From NCBI GenBank assembly GCA_001414485.1, contig LLEY01000054.1:186001-250000 (forward strand): 64,000 nucleotides of DNA. The letters are read 5' to 3'. The notes under the pieces are model-generated. The model made no database searches, was not told where the DNA came from, and saw nothing but the letters and a program-made list of their open reading frames with translations. Source of the DNA: Calycina herbarum. Lineage: Eukaryota > Ascomycota > Leotiomycetes > Helotiales > Pezizellaceae. This document shows, piece by piece, positions 45,931-58,100 of this stretch. The position numbers and the translations under genes are program-made. Every line of letters begins with the position of its first letter. Within the stretch, counting starts at the first letter, position 1.

Positions 45931-45931
45931 C

Positions 45932-46204
45932 GTGGCGTAGATGACACACGCAGAGGACAATTATGAAAGACACCCTTCAGCAGGCAAGGCGGAAAGCCAG
46001 TCTAAAAGTGGACTCATAAGGCCTCTGCAGCAAACAAAACAAAATTTCCTTTATGTCTTTTACCCAGGGCTGACCCTCACCATATCACAAGCCAGAGATC
46101 CACTTAACCTATATTTTCCTACCACATCTGTTAGAACATCTGTATAAGCCATTGGGGAGGCCTGACAGGCTCACAATAGCAGGATATCGCGTGGTGAGCG
46201 TCTG
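45932..46204. other. 3' flank of the LINE
   Basis: No gene. The plus frame 45941-46147 is not supported. Pyrimidine and CA-rich, not RIP-mutated. Confidence 0.3.
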
Positions 46205-46455
46205 CCAAGGCTGGCAGAATCGGCCACTAACCCAACCCGGCAGAATCCGGCAGAAAAAGCCGCTCACCAAATCCGGCAGAATCGGCAAATTTTGAGACTG
46301 GCAGAAAAGGCCGCTAACCTAATCCGGCAGAATCGGTAAATTTTGAGACTAGCAGCAAAAGCCCCTAACCTACTTCGGCAGAGTCCGGCAGAATAGGTAA
46401 GTTATAAGACTGGCAGAAAATTCTACTAACTAAATTCGGCGAAATTCAGTAGAAT
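46205..46455. repeat. About 51-bp tandem repeat, decaying rightward
   Basis: Four to five direct units contain AATCCGGCAGAATCGG, AAATTTTGAGACT and GGCAGAAAA. The left units are CG-rich; the last (from about 46,410) has become AT-rich by transitions, right at the edge of the RIP-mutated block. Confidence 0.8.
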
Positions 46456-48111
46456 TTCTCGCTAGAGTAACTTCTTTAGTATTTTATACTATCTAGTAGA
46501 GGAGGCTACTAGTCTTTATATATATCACGAGTTATAAGCTACTTCGTATAATCGAAAGATTAGTATATTTTCAAAGATAAAAACTAAAGAGAGAAGAGTA
46601 GAGCTCTACTCTTTATATAGTAAATATATATAACAAGTCCTAGTTATCGAAGTAACTAAGGTTATCTAACTAAGTCTCTTTCTAGGGTCTAACCTGTTAT
46701 AGTATAGTAATAAAGTAAAGTATATATACTGAATACTATAAAGCGTACTTCGTATTATAGGTTATAAGTGACTTGTTTAATTAAAAGACTAGTTTACTAT
46801 AAAAAGGAAATACTAGAGTTTTACTTAGAGTCTAACTATTATACTTCGACACCTACGCCGAAGCTAGACTACTCCGGCATAGCCGCTCTATAGCGGGCGG
46901 CTAGAACCGAGTATAAATAAATTAATTAATTAGGATTCGACTTATAAGAGTAGTCTTATAAAGCGAGGGTTAGAGTAATAAGTAGAGAAGAATATAGATA
47001 AGAACTATAAGATTACTATATAAAAGATCTCTAATTATTTATTATATAATTCTAATACTATAGAAAGTACTACTACCGACGAATATCTAATATATCGATA
47101 TAAGTAATAATAAATATATTTATATCGAAGAATAAGTATATTCTAAACAAGCGAAGATAATAGTAATAATATTTCTTAAACTATACTAAAAGTCTCTTAT
47201 TAAAACTATATAAAACTATAATTAGAGACGGAAGATTAGATATAATCGCCTGTCTTTCTTTTTAAATCTACTTCGTATAGAGGTACTTAACTATCTTAAC
47301 TAACTTTATACTTACTTCTACTTCTAAGGCTAGCTTTCTAGTTTCTTATATTATTTATTAGTATTTCTAGTCGCTACTCTCTCTTTTCACTTTAAACTAG
47401 CCTCTCTTAGCCGGTTCTTAGCCTCGTATTATACTTGAAAGCGGTGCTTAAATTTACTTACTAGCTTCTTCGTATACTCTAGCAAGTGCTTAGGAAGCAG
47501 TGTCGGAGTCTAGTCTACTAAGAAGTAGGTTATACTATTAATAATCTCTTTACTAATAATTCAGCGGATCTTCTAATCTTAGTTATAGTTATCGTCGTCG
47601 TCGGTCGCTTATAAGTAGAGGTTAAAGTCTACTAGGTAAGTAGGTTTAAGTATAAGAGTTATTCTAGTAGTACTATAAAAGTCTCTATTAATATAAATAC
47701 TAAAAGCTCTATTATTCTTTTTATTCTCTAGAATTAATAAAGAGAAACGCTACTATCTTTTTTTATCGTAGTATAAGACTATTCTATTAAAGAAAGAAGA
47801 GTTAGATCTCTATTATTTAAAAACCTACGGTGTCTTATTATTATTAATAAAATCGTTAGTCTTATTATACTTTTCAGCTGTATAATTAGAAATTAGTTAT
47901 AAGCTTTCTAGTTTTAATATATAGTTACTAAGTAGTCTACTATCTAGAATATAATAAGTGTTTCTAATATTAGAAATACTATTACTATCCGACGTATTCG
48001 ATTTATCTATAAGAGTACTAGTAAGTAAGAATTCTCTTTACTACGTATATAATCTTAGCTTATATACTATAGCCGCTACTAGTAAAGATAATATTATTTA
48101 AAACTTAATTA
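46456..48111. other. RIP-mutated DNA, element not identified
   Basis: Dense in TA steps, with a CG-rich patch at 46,845-46,915. Minus-strand translation near 47,400-47,650 has retroelement-like charged stretches but no diagnostic motif. The second Fot1 element is inserted at its right end, at a TA. Confidence 0.4.
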
Positions 48112-49972
48112 ACGTAATCTATTACCGAGCTACGTATATTACCGAGCTGCGTACTTTTATCGAATTTACTACTCTACTACTTTAACACGCGTTTTCTTCT
48201 TCTATAATATAAGTCTAAACTTAAGAAGCACGAATTATATTAGCTATTAAAGCTATTCGAACATCTAAACGAAAATTAAGCTATAAAAACGCTATAAAAA
48301 TCTACAAAGTTCTTGAATCTACTCTTCGTCTTAGAATAAACAGCCGACCTTCTCGTAGCGATGCTGAACCTAATTGTTTAAAGCTGACGAAATTAGAGAA
48401 GGAAACAATTATTCGACATATATTTAATCAAGATTCTAGAGGGTTTTCGCCTCGGCTAGCTAATGTAGAAGATATAGTGAATTACCTCCTCGAGGTACGT
48501 AGAGTAAAACACGTTAGAAAGCGCTAGGTAGAACGATTCGTAGTTCGACGACTAGAGCTAAAGACGCGTTTTAATCACGTTTACGACTTTTAAAGAGCCT
48601 TATACGAAGATCCTAAGTTAATTAGTACGTGGTTTCAACTAGTAGAGAATATATAAGCGAAATATAATATAGTAGATAGCGATTTCTATAACTTCGACAA
48701 GACCGGCTTTATAATAGGTTAAATCTATCCTAGAATAGTTATTACTTATGCTAATCGACGTAGTAAGAGTAAGGCAGTTTAACTAGGCAATCGAGAATAG
48801 GCGATAGTAATTATTACGATTAATAGCAAAGGTAGGAGTATCTCTCTATTCCTTATTATTTAAAGCGCTAATTACCTCGTGAATTAGTATTCTAAAACTA
48901 GCTTCTCTTATAATTAGGTTATTAAACCTACGAATAATAGTTAGATAAATAATAAGATAAGTCTAGAATAGTTGAAACACTTTAATAAATATACTACTAC
49001 TTAAGCTAAGGGTCTATATCGTATATTGGTTTTAGATAGATATAAGAGTTACGAATCAGTAGAATTTTAAGAATATTATAAGTCTTATAATATTATAACT
49101 CTTAGATTACCTCCGTATTCTTCTTATCTAACCTAGCTACTTAATATCGGGTGTTTTACTATTCTTAAGAAGAAGTACGGTCGAGAAATCGAAGGGTTTA
49201 TAAAAGCGTATATTAATTATATTACTAAGGTCGAGTTCCTTATAGCCTTTAAACAAGCGTATATTAAGTTAATTACTCCTATAAACGGTTAGGCTAGATT
49301 CCGCAGGGCTGGATTAATACCTTTTAACTCTTAAGTAGTTATATTAAAGTTAGATATAAAGTTACGAACTCTAACGCCTACTAGCCCTCCTTCTGTCGAG
49401 GTAGACTCTTAGGTTTCGTAGACCTCTTATAACCTAATAGAAGCTCTTTTGTAAACGACTTTGGTTAGAGATCGTATTACCTATTATTAAGGAAGCTCGC
49501 CTACTCCTCTTTTTCAAACTGTTGCTTCGTTAGCTAAAGGTATAGAGCGTTTAGCTTATGAATTAACTCTTGTTAATACCGAGCTACGTATACTTCGAGC
49601 GGTAAATAAGGCACTTTCTAAGCGTCGTAGAGCTAAAAAAAATCGTATCTATTAAGAAGGTATACTTACTATAGAGGATATATACGATATTATAGCTTAA
49701 GACGAAGTAAATAAGGAGATACGACGTAATAAGCGCTTTAGAAGAGTAAATCGTAAGGAAGGGATTTCGACTATACGACGTTGTAGTACTTATAGAAAGA
49801 CTGGTTATAATATACGAACTTATTAAGAACTTATAGATATATCTAGCTTATTAGAATCTGAAGAGTAATAAGTTTTATCTATTATTATAGTTAATTTATT
49901 ATATTTTGAAGTAGTAGAAGTTAGTAAAAGTACGTAGCTCGGTAATATACGTAGCTCGGTAATAGATTACGT
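48112..49972 (+). mobile_element. Fot1/pogo-type DNA transposon, copy 2, RIP-mutated
   Basis: 1,861 bp flanked by TA (48110-48111 and 49973-49974). Inverted ends start ACGTAATCTATTACCGAG, and each end contains the internal repeat TTACCGAGCTxCGTA twice, likely transposase binding sites. Plus-strand transposase: helix-turn-helix region from about 48,240, YNFDKTGF at 48680-48710, RANRRSKSKAV, LGNREWA, LVLDRYKSYESVEF at about 49,025-49,070 and FTILKKKYGREIEG near 49,150-49,200, the DDE pattern of pogo elements. Several TAA/TAG stops, few or no frameshifts. Confidence 0.92.
48240..49870 (+). pseudogene. Pogo/Fot1 transposase with stops
   Basis: One main frame carries CENP-B-like and DDE domains with scattered stops, mainly TAG/TAA where Trp or Gln codons would fit. 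The C-terminal part is Lys/Arg-rich (SKRRRAKKNR). Length (about 540 codons) is normal for Fot1. Inactive. Confidence 0.85.
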
Positions 49973-49974
49973 TA

Positions 49975-52068
49975 TTACTTTTTATATCTACTTTATTATT
50001 TACTAATATTAAGTCTACTATTTTATTAGACAAAGATAGCGACAGTAGTAAGTAGGATTATATATATACTTTAAGTATCTCGAGCTATACTCTTACTAGT
50101 AGCTATGTCTTACTAGTTCTTTTCAGTTATTACTTCTCTAGGCGCCGGTAGTATTTCAACTAGTAAATCACTTATTTTAATCTATAAGTAATTTTTAGAA
50201 GAGTTAGATTTCTTAGAAATAAGCTTAGATAGCTTCTAGTTACTAGTATTTAGTAGTTTTAGAATATAAGAAATAAAGATAGCTATCTTAGATATAGAGT
50301 AAATATATAAAGAGTGTCTTTGAAATCTAATAATTAGATATAGAATATAGATAGAGAAGATAAAGACTTCTTATATACCTGTTCTACTACGTATTTTAGA
50401 TAGAATTTATAGTTTATATCTACTATCTCTACTTTTGCTCTAGCTTCTAAGTAAGAAACCGCGCTACTATCTAGAGTTTTATAGTAGCTACTAAGCTATG
50501 AAATATAATAAGATACTTAACGATATCTTAGTATAGCTAAGTTATAGTATTAATAGATTATAGCTTTATATCTCGATAGATAGAAGCTTTAGAACCGCTG
50601 ATAGATTAAGAGAAACTCTATTCTAAGAGCTCTACCTTGTATTTATAAGCTAAGTATCTAGTATATATTATTCAAAGACGAATCGAGCTGTCTAAATAGG
50701 CTATATATTATTATACTATATAGTTGTTTTTTAGCAGATCTGAGAAGACTTTCTAATAAAGTAATTATACTTAAGAGAATTACTATAAGAGAAACCTTTT
50801 ATAGTAAAAATAGCGAGAAATCTTCTAGCTCGTAGGAAAGCGTGTTATTTTAAGACGTCTCGCTCTATACTAGCTTAACTAGCTCTTCTCTAATTACTCT
50901 AGCTATTTCCTATGTTATCTATATTCTAGCTAGGTACTAACGAGTATAACCGGTATTATAAGTTCTACTAATCTTAAATAGAGAGGCTATTTACTAAATA
51001 TAGTAATCGAGATTATTCTAGACTCTCTCTAAGCTTTCTTACTCGATCTTTTTCTTATATTACCGTGTAATAAGCTAAGCTAGCTCTCTTCTACTCTAAG
51101 TAGTTACTTTCTAAAAAGACCTCTCTCTCTCCGACGTATACTAACCTAGGGGTCGTATTATACCTCTCTCTAGTAAGGAATCTTATAAGATATCTAAAGA
51201 ATACTAGATACGTAGAGAGTTTTAAATTTCAACGAAGATATTAGAGAAGAATAGCGATACTAAGCCTAGTAATAGCGTTTTAACTTAATTATAAATAGAC
51301 CTAGAGAAGAGAGAAAGCGTCGTCGTATCTATAGACGTATCTTAGAGTATTAGTATAATTAAGATAAGTTAGATTAAAATATTTATTAGTTAGTATAAAG
51401 CAGATATCTAATAAGAACGCTAGCGATAGAGAACTAAGGTATACTTATATAGAGGTACTAGGTAATCGGAGAGCTAGCTTAGTAAGAGAAATTCGAGGAT
51501 TAGAATATATAATATAACTATTTCATAGAATAATAATAAGGCCGAGATAGTCTTAAAACGAAGGTAGTATATAGTAGACGTATTAGAAAGTTAGAAAGAG
51601 AAATAGATATTAAGATAGGAAGTAGTACTAGATTTATATATAAGGTAGAGACTTAATTAGAGCTAGTAGAGGTAAGTAGAGGCCCTGGTAGCTATTACAA
51701 AGTAGTAAGCGCGCTAGAGCAGCAGGGCTACTAAGCGAGACAATTCCCTGTTTAAGTAATCCCGGTTTCTAGATATAGAATTACTAATATATATATTATT
51801 AATTTAAAAACTATAAAGACTCTAGAGAAAGAGAGCGCTAAAAAACCTAAGAGCGTTACTAACGTATACGACGAAGTAGTAAACGAATTAAACGATAAAA
51901 GCGATCTATTCTTTATTAAATCTTTAAATAATAACGATAGCGAAGCTTAGAAGTATATAGATAAGAAGGTAGCGTAGAAGATAGCAGCAGCGTCTCTCTT
52001 ATATAAGAGAAAGAGAGATAAAAAGAATACTTAAAAGAAGATATAAAAGACGAAGAAAGCGTACTCTA
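49975..52068. other. RIP-mutated DNA with a decayed plus-strand ORF at its right end
   Basis: Mostly unreadable. From about 51,606 to 52,068 one plus frame has protein-like content with few stops (KPKSVTNVYDEVVNELNDK, FFIKSLNNND, LLYKRKRDKKNT). It stops at the LTR start, so it was probably cut by that insertion. Family not recognised. Confidence 0.45.
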
Positions 52069-52385
52069 TATAACGGTTTATATCTGAAGAGTACTCGGTC
52101 TACCGACCTTCGTATAAAACGTGACCTTACGTAACCTCACGTGACCTTGACGTAAAGAGTTCTAACGTCGTTCTAATAACCGGTAATTATATATAGCCTC
52201 TATATATAAAACCTCTTTCCTCGTATATAGAATAGACTTCTTCTCTTTTCTTTCTTAGTTAATTCTTCTTATAATAAAGATAACCTTATCTATTAACCTC
52301 TTTATATTCGGCTTATAATATTAGAATTAACTTATTCTTTCTTATATTCGTTTATTAAGTACGTCGAACGAACTATATATAGTAG
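52069..52385 (+). repeat. 5' LTR of a plus-strand gypsy-like element
   Basis: Begins TATAACGGTTTATATCTG (RIP-changed TG start) and matches the solo LTR at 25721. It contains the intact target sequence TAATATTAGAATTAAC into which the gypsy element at 26095 jumped in the other copy. The right limit is approximate. Confidence 0.7.
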
Positions 52386-52799
52386 ATTCTACGAACTCTT
52401 CTTATATATATAGTATAAGTATAAAAATCCTTTATAGTTAGAATATATAGTTTTATACGAATATAATAGTCTAAAGTATATAGTAGACGACTATAAATAC
52501 GATAGTCTAAAATATATAGTAGATAACTATAAATATAATAGAGAATATAAACTTAGTAGATATATAAGAACTTATATAAGAACCTCCGTAGTAGTTAATA
52601 GATATATTTAACTAGTAGTAGCGAGAGATATAACTTCTTATTAAAAGTAAAAACTTATTAATAGTAAACCTTTCTAGCTAATAAGACAAAGCTCTTATAA
52701 GGCTTAAAGTAAGACTTTCTCTCTCTAAAGAGAACGAAACTACTTCTTTATAACCTACGTCTACTTCTATACTAGCTCTAATTACGAATACTAATCGTA

Positions 52800-53390
52800 A
52801 GCTAAAACACTGCCTTCTATACCTAGAAAGATACGATAGAAGTATACCTAACCTCTTTTCTTAATTCAAAGGCCTTTTATAAGCAAAGCTAGAAATAGAT
52901 AGTCTGTTAATTAGAGAAGAGAAAGAGAGAGTTTAGTATATCTTTAAATAACTCTTAGAAGACGTAGCTATAAGAATTTTCTCCTAGATAGAATACACTT
53001 ACTTATAAAACAAGTTCACAGTTTTAGAATTTATAGAACAGCTTTATATAGTGTTCTATAACTCTTAACTATAGTAAAAAGTACTTAGCTAGATTAACTA
53101 AACGAAGTAAAGCTAACGACTTTTTAGCGAATTCTTTAACGAATTCGATTAGCTAATCTTAGAAGCCTCTAGCTAGAGATAGAACGACGTAATTAAGAAG
53201 AGCTACTTAAAAGCTACTCTTAGTACGAAGCTAATTACTACAACTGTTAGTATTTAAGAAGATAGTACTTATAATAGATATTATAGACAATTACGAATAA
53301 TTACTAATTAGCTAAACAAAGTCGCTGAACTTATAGCTTAGTATATAATAATATTAAATCCTAATAATATTTTAGACTATCTTACTAACT
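52800..53390 (+). pseudogene. Retrotransposon gag remains
   Basis: Plus-strand frame with the gag pattern LERYDRSIPNLF, FIEQLYIVFYN, RLFSEFFNEFD, VIKKSYLKATLSTKL, YRQLRIITNQLNK. Stops at Trp/Gln positions. It belongs to the LTR at 52069; the rest of this element is missing, with minus-strand pol of another element starting about 53,450. Confidence 0.7.
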
Positions 53391-54152
53391 ATCTAGTTAT
53401 AAGTTCTTTCGTTTTAGTAAACGTTCTTAAATTCTTATAGTTTAATAGAACTATAACTAGATACTTTGCTTCTTAAAGATATATTCTCTAGTATTCTAAA
53501 GTTAGTACTATAGTAAGTAATTCTTTGTCGAAGATACTATAGTTCTACTATACTAGGTTAAATGTTTTTAAGTAGTATATAATAAGTATAAGCTTTTCTT
53601 TATTATTTAGTTATAGGTAAATCGCTTCTACTACTATATTTAAGACGTCTGTTTCTACTATACTAGGCTTATCTACGTTAAAATTATATAAAATAGGTTT
53701 TTCTATAAATCTTATCTTAATTCTTTAAAAAGCGTTCTTAGCTTATTTACTTTAAATAAACTTAATAGCTTTTTTAACTAATACTAATATTAGTTTAGTA
53801 ATCTTTATATAGTTCTTAATAAACAGACGTTAGAAGTTTATAAATCTAAGGAAAGATTATATATCTTTTATATTTTCTAGTAACTTCTAGTTTAGAATAT
53901 CTTAGATCTTTACTAGATCTATTTCTATTTTCTCTAAGCTAAATATCTATCTTAGGAAAAGTGTCTAAGTTACTCTAAACTCGTATTTTAAAAGTTTAAA
54001 ATAGAAGTCTATTTTAAGTAATCGACGTAGAACTTCTCTTATATATCTCTTATATTCTTCTTCTTTTTCTAAGAAGATTAGAATATTATCTAGATAATAA
54101 ATTACTATTACTCTTAAAAGATCTTCTAAAATATTATTATTTTATCTCTAAT

Positions 54153-54322
54153 TATTAGTATAACTTAGTTATAAATCTGTCTAGTTATATATACGTATTA
54201 TATTCTCTATTACTATTCTAGGTACTCGAAGTACGACTATTTATACTTGTACTAGCGTGGTACTAGCGTGCTAGTCACGTGGATAGATATAAGTTAGAGG
54301 CTTATTCACCTATATAACAACA
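54153..54322 (-). repeat. 3' LTR of the copia element
   Basis: 170 bp; matches 60321-60490 with a handful of transitions. Shared block GCTAGTCACGTGGATAGATA. Confidence 0.92.
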
Positions 54323-54399
54323 CTAGTAACTTCTTAAAAGGTAGTAGTCCTCTATAACGAGAGCGTAGTACTTAAATCGGTTATATTAATCTATCTATA

Positions 54400-57300
54400 A
54401 TCTAACTAATCAAAATCCTCCTTTCGTATCTCTAACTAATAAGAGCGCTCTATCTAGCGTCTTATTCTAGTAATAAATTCTCTTTACTTCTACTACTACT
54501 ACTGTTATTAATATCTCCTATAACTACTTCGTCTCTCTTAACCTATTCCGTGACTTTAATAGTAATCTTATTCGTATTAATTAGCTAGGTTAAAGTATTA
54601 TAAGCTATAGCTTTGGTTATAGTATCTATAGGATTACTATCTCTATCGATCTATTTAACTTCTAATATCTCGCGCCTTTTATAGACTTATCTTAGATATA
54701 TAATATCGATTATTAAACGCTTCTCCTTAGTAGTACCAAGCTTTACTAGACACTTGTAAACACTTTTGAAGTCGGTATAAATAACAAGTAGAATCTTAAT
54801 CTTAAGTATCGATTCTATCGTAGATTTAATAACTTCTACTATATTAAAACCGTTGCTTAAAGTATATAATTCAGCTACTAGAATACTTCTAGTAACTCTC
54901 TTATACTTAGTAGAGGACTAATAAACAATGTTACTATTATTAGCAGCGTTAGCTAATATAATTATATATCTAATCTAGGAAGTATAATCGTTATTATTTA
55001 TAAAAGAGGAATCGACAAAAAGTATAAGCTTAAGCAAGGAATAATCTAAAGTAATAAACTTAAGTCTATGATTTATATTCTCTATTTACTACTATAGAAC
55101 CTTATTTAAAGCTTTAACGTCTTTTAGAAGTGGATTAGTCGACTAGGTAGTAAAAGATAGTATAAAAGCTACTTCCGGTTAAAATATAGTTATAAAGTAA
55201 GCTTCTCAAGCTTGTTATATAATAAATTAATCTCTTATAGTAACGTTGTAGTATATATCCCTATAAGAGCTCTTTAATTAGATCGATTTAGTACTTACTA
55301 GCTTAAGGTCCTTAGTATAATCCTAGGTTAAAAGTATCGATCCGTCTTTCTAGTATATAATAATACCTCTATTAAATTTCAAAGCGTAATTAACCGTAAG
55401 CTCTTCTCTTTCCTTAGCGTCGAACTTGGCTTCCTTTCTCTTAGTATCTTCTTTCTTAATAAAGGTACTATCTTCTAAGATAAGTATATTATTAGTTTAT
55501 AATCTAATAATTCTAAAGTATCTAGTTTTATTAACTAATAGTAGATAAGGATTAAATATTAATTAGGTTATTCTAAGGAATTTAAGAAGGAATTTATAGT
55601 AAGTAGTAAACTAGTATAATCTAGCTTCTAAAATACTATATAATAGTAGTAATATCTCGATTAATAATCTAATCTATTCTAGTATATTCTTTAGTAGTTA
55701 TATAAACTTTTAATAGTATAGTTATAGCTTACTCTTAGACTAAGTATATACTTAGATAATATTATATAAAAGAAGGTTAAGATATAGATATAAAGCTATA
55801 ATAATAAGAATAATTCTTATACTTATATATTAAATCGTAGACAACTAAGTAAGTACTATCTTCTTAGCTAAATCGTTCTATATATATACTATAAATCGTA
55901 ACTTTTCAAAGGCTTTATCTATACTACGGAATTTAACTTAGTTAATAAATCGTAAATTAAAAAGATTAGTACTATCTAGTAACTCGTCTAGAGTAATAAA
56001 CTTTATTATACCTCTTTTAATTAATCTATTAATCTCTAGTCTATAAGAATTAGTATAATTTATATAAACTATACTATTAATTAATATAAATATCTTAATA
56101 TCAAAGTCTCTAAAATCGTTAAGTTACTAGTAATCTTAAGAAATACTATATATGTCGATAACGTATACTTTAGCTTCTTCTTCTTTAGCTAGCTTCTTTT
56201 AAGGTCTTCTATATCCTCTCTTTAGTAGTAATTCTATAAGTCTTTCTCCTAGATCGGTATCCTAGTCTTAACTCTAGTCTTAACTATTACTTTATAATAT
56301 TTCTAGAATTAAGAGCTCTAGCTCTTTAATAATTTTACTAAATTAAGGCTTTACTACTATAGATCGGAATCTTATACTACTATTTAGTATAATAATAACA
56401 TTCTTATTTTCAATACTTAAAAGCTAATATAGTCCTATCTATTTACTCTTCTTATTTAGTATCTCTCTCTAGACCTATACGTTAGATCTAAGAGGTGTAT
56501 TCTTTAGATAATTTAACAGTCTATTATAAGTATTAAGAGCGTCGTTGACTTATCTCTTAGCGTAGTACTTCGCAACTTCTTAAGAAGCTCGCTTAACTAT
56601 ATTAGCTCGTCTAATATTATTAGAAGAAGAGGCGTCTTATTAAGTTATTCGAGGGTAAGCTCTAAATACTAGTATAGTAGGAACTAATCTATTTAGTCTA
56701 GCCGTGTTATTAATAGCCTTAAATACTATCTAAAGAGCTGTCTCTTTTATAAGATCCGGATAGTCTTTGTATATTACTTAATATACTCGTCGTACTAGTC
56801 TATAGTATTATTCGACGATTCCGACCGATTAGTATACTTCTACTAGAATACTTTCTACTATACTTCCCGCGGCTCTTATATATTCGTTGAATTCCTTACT
56901 TACAAAGTTAGTTCTAGTATCTATAGTAATAATATCTAGAGGTTCTAAATAGACGTCTATCTAGGATTCCTTTAACTTATCCTAGACGTGCTTTACCTTT
57001 ATAGTCTTTAACTATCTACTAGCTTAAAAGCAAGTAGCTTTGTCTATAATATATAGAACTGCTTCTTCGTTTATAAAGAATATATTAATATATATCCGAA
57101 AGTTAAATATAATATTATTATATAAAGTAAATCGAAAGCGTCTTAGAGACTTTCTATACTTCTAGTATAGCTTATAGTACTTTATAAGATACTATAGAAT
57201 GTCGATATTAACGTCATAGCTAGTATACTTAAGAAGTATTTATAATTTTTATATAGATAGATATCTAAATCGCTTATATAAACGGCGTAACTCTTGCTTA

Positions 57301-58100
57301 CTTAAAAGATAAGAAAACTCTTAAATTATAGTAGATAAAGTATTATTCTATATTATAAAAGGATAACTAAATCGTTGTATAACTAAGACTTCGTATCTAT
57401 CACTTATTATAAGAGTATTACTAAGGTTATTAAATATAACTCTTAGTATATCTATATTATTAAGATAAAGTAGAAATAATATATCTATATATAGTATATA
57501 GAATTCTATTAAACTAATCGGTATATCTACGAATATTAAGCTAATTAAAGTACTAATTCTAACACCGAATTTGATATTAATCTTCTAGCTGTTATAAATA
57601 GAGGTCTTTTTAATAGTATTAAATATAAGATACTAGTCGTAACCGATAGTAGACTTCTTTACAGCTCCTATATCGATTATAATACTAAAGAACTTATTAT
57701 AGTAATATCTCTTAATACTAGGAACTAAAGTTAAGATTTCTCTATATAGAAGTAGTAGTAATCTACTACTAGCGTGTTCGTATACGGAGCTGGTTAAGTT
57801 ATCTATAATATATTAAGCTTCCGAGATAATAATCTCTTTATACTTAGTAATATAATTCTCGATAATGTCGTCTATATCGTCTTTAAGAATTATTACAGCG
57901 ATCTCTTTAGATATATCCTTATCCGGCTTAGTACCTTCGTATTCTATAAGATACTATCCGTATCTATAATAAGAGAGTAGCTTTCTATATCTCTTAGTAT
58001 ATCTGGACTTCTACTTATTCTTCTATTTGTCCTAACTTGGCTTAGAGTAATTCGTAGACTAATAATTAGGTTTTATATATATTCTATACTTTAAATCGGG
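54400..58100 (-). pseudogene. Copia pol remains (protease-integrase-RT-RNase H)
   Basis: Long minus-strand stretches with sparse stops. Integrase: IDTRTNFVSKEFNEYI, SVGIVE, RLNRLVPTILVF. RT start: VYINYTNSYRLEINRLIKRG. RNase H: IYTDFKSVYKCLVKLGTTKEKRL in pieces, then VKWIDRDSNPIDTITKA. Stops fall where Trp or Gln codons are expected. Inactive. Confidence 0.85.

Larger units (their letters stand above)
44290..45931 (+). mobile_element. 5'-truncated non-LTR retrotransposon (Tad/LINE type)
   Basis: Carries the end of the reverse transcriptase connection region, RNase H and a terminal CCHC-like zinc motif, then a 3' tail of GAA units. 5' truncation is the usual outcome for LINEs. Much less RIP-mutated than its surroundings, suggesting a young insertion or a copy that escaped. 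Confidence 0.85.

Noticed and set aside
45775..45960. Serine-rich minus ORF (poly-Ser)
   Set aside because: Translation of the (GAA)n tail of the LINE on the opposite strand.
46205..46455. CRISPR-like array
   Set aside because: Units are contiguous tandem repeats without unique spacers, in a eukaryotic genome.
25721..52385. A single 26-kb LTR element bounded by the two similar LTRs
   Set aside because: The DNA between holds DNA transposons, a LINE and a host-like gene; the right LTR leads into its own gag further right, and the left one has no internal sequence.
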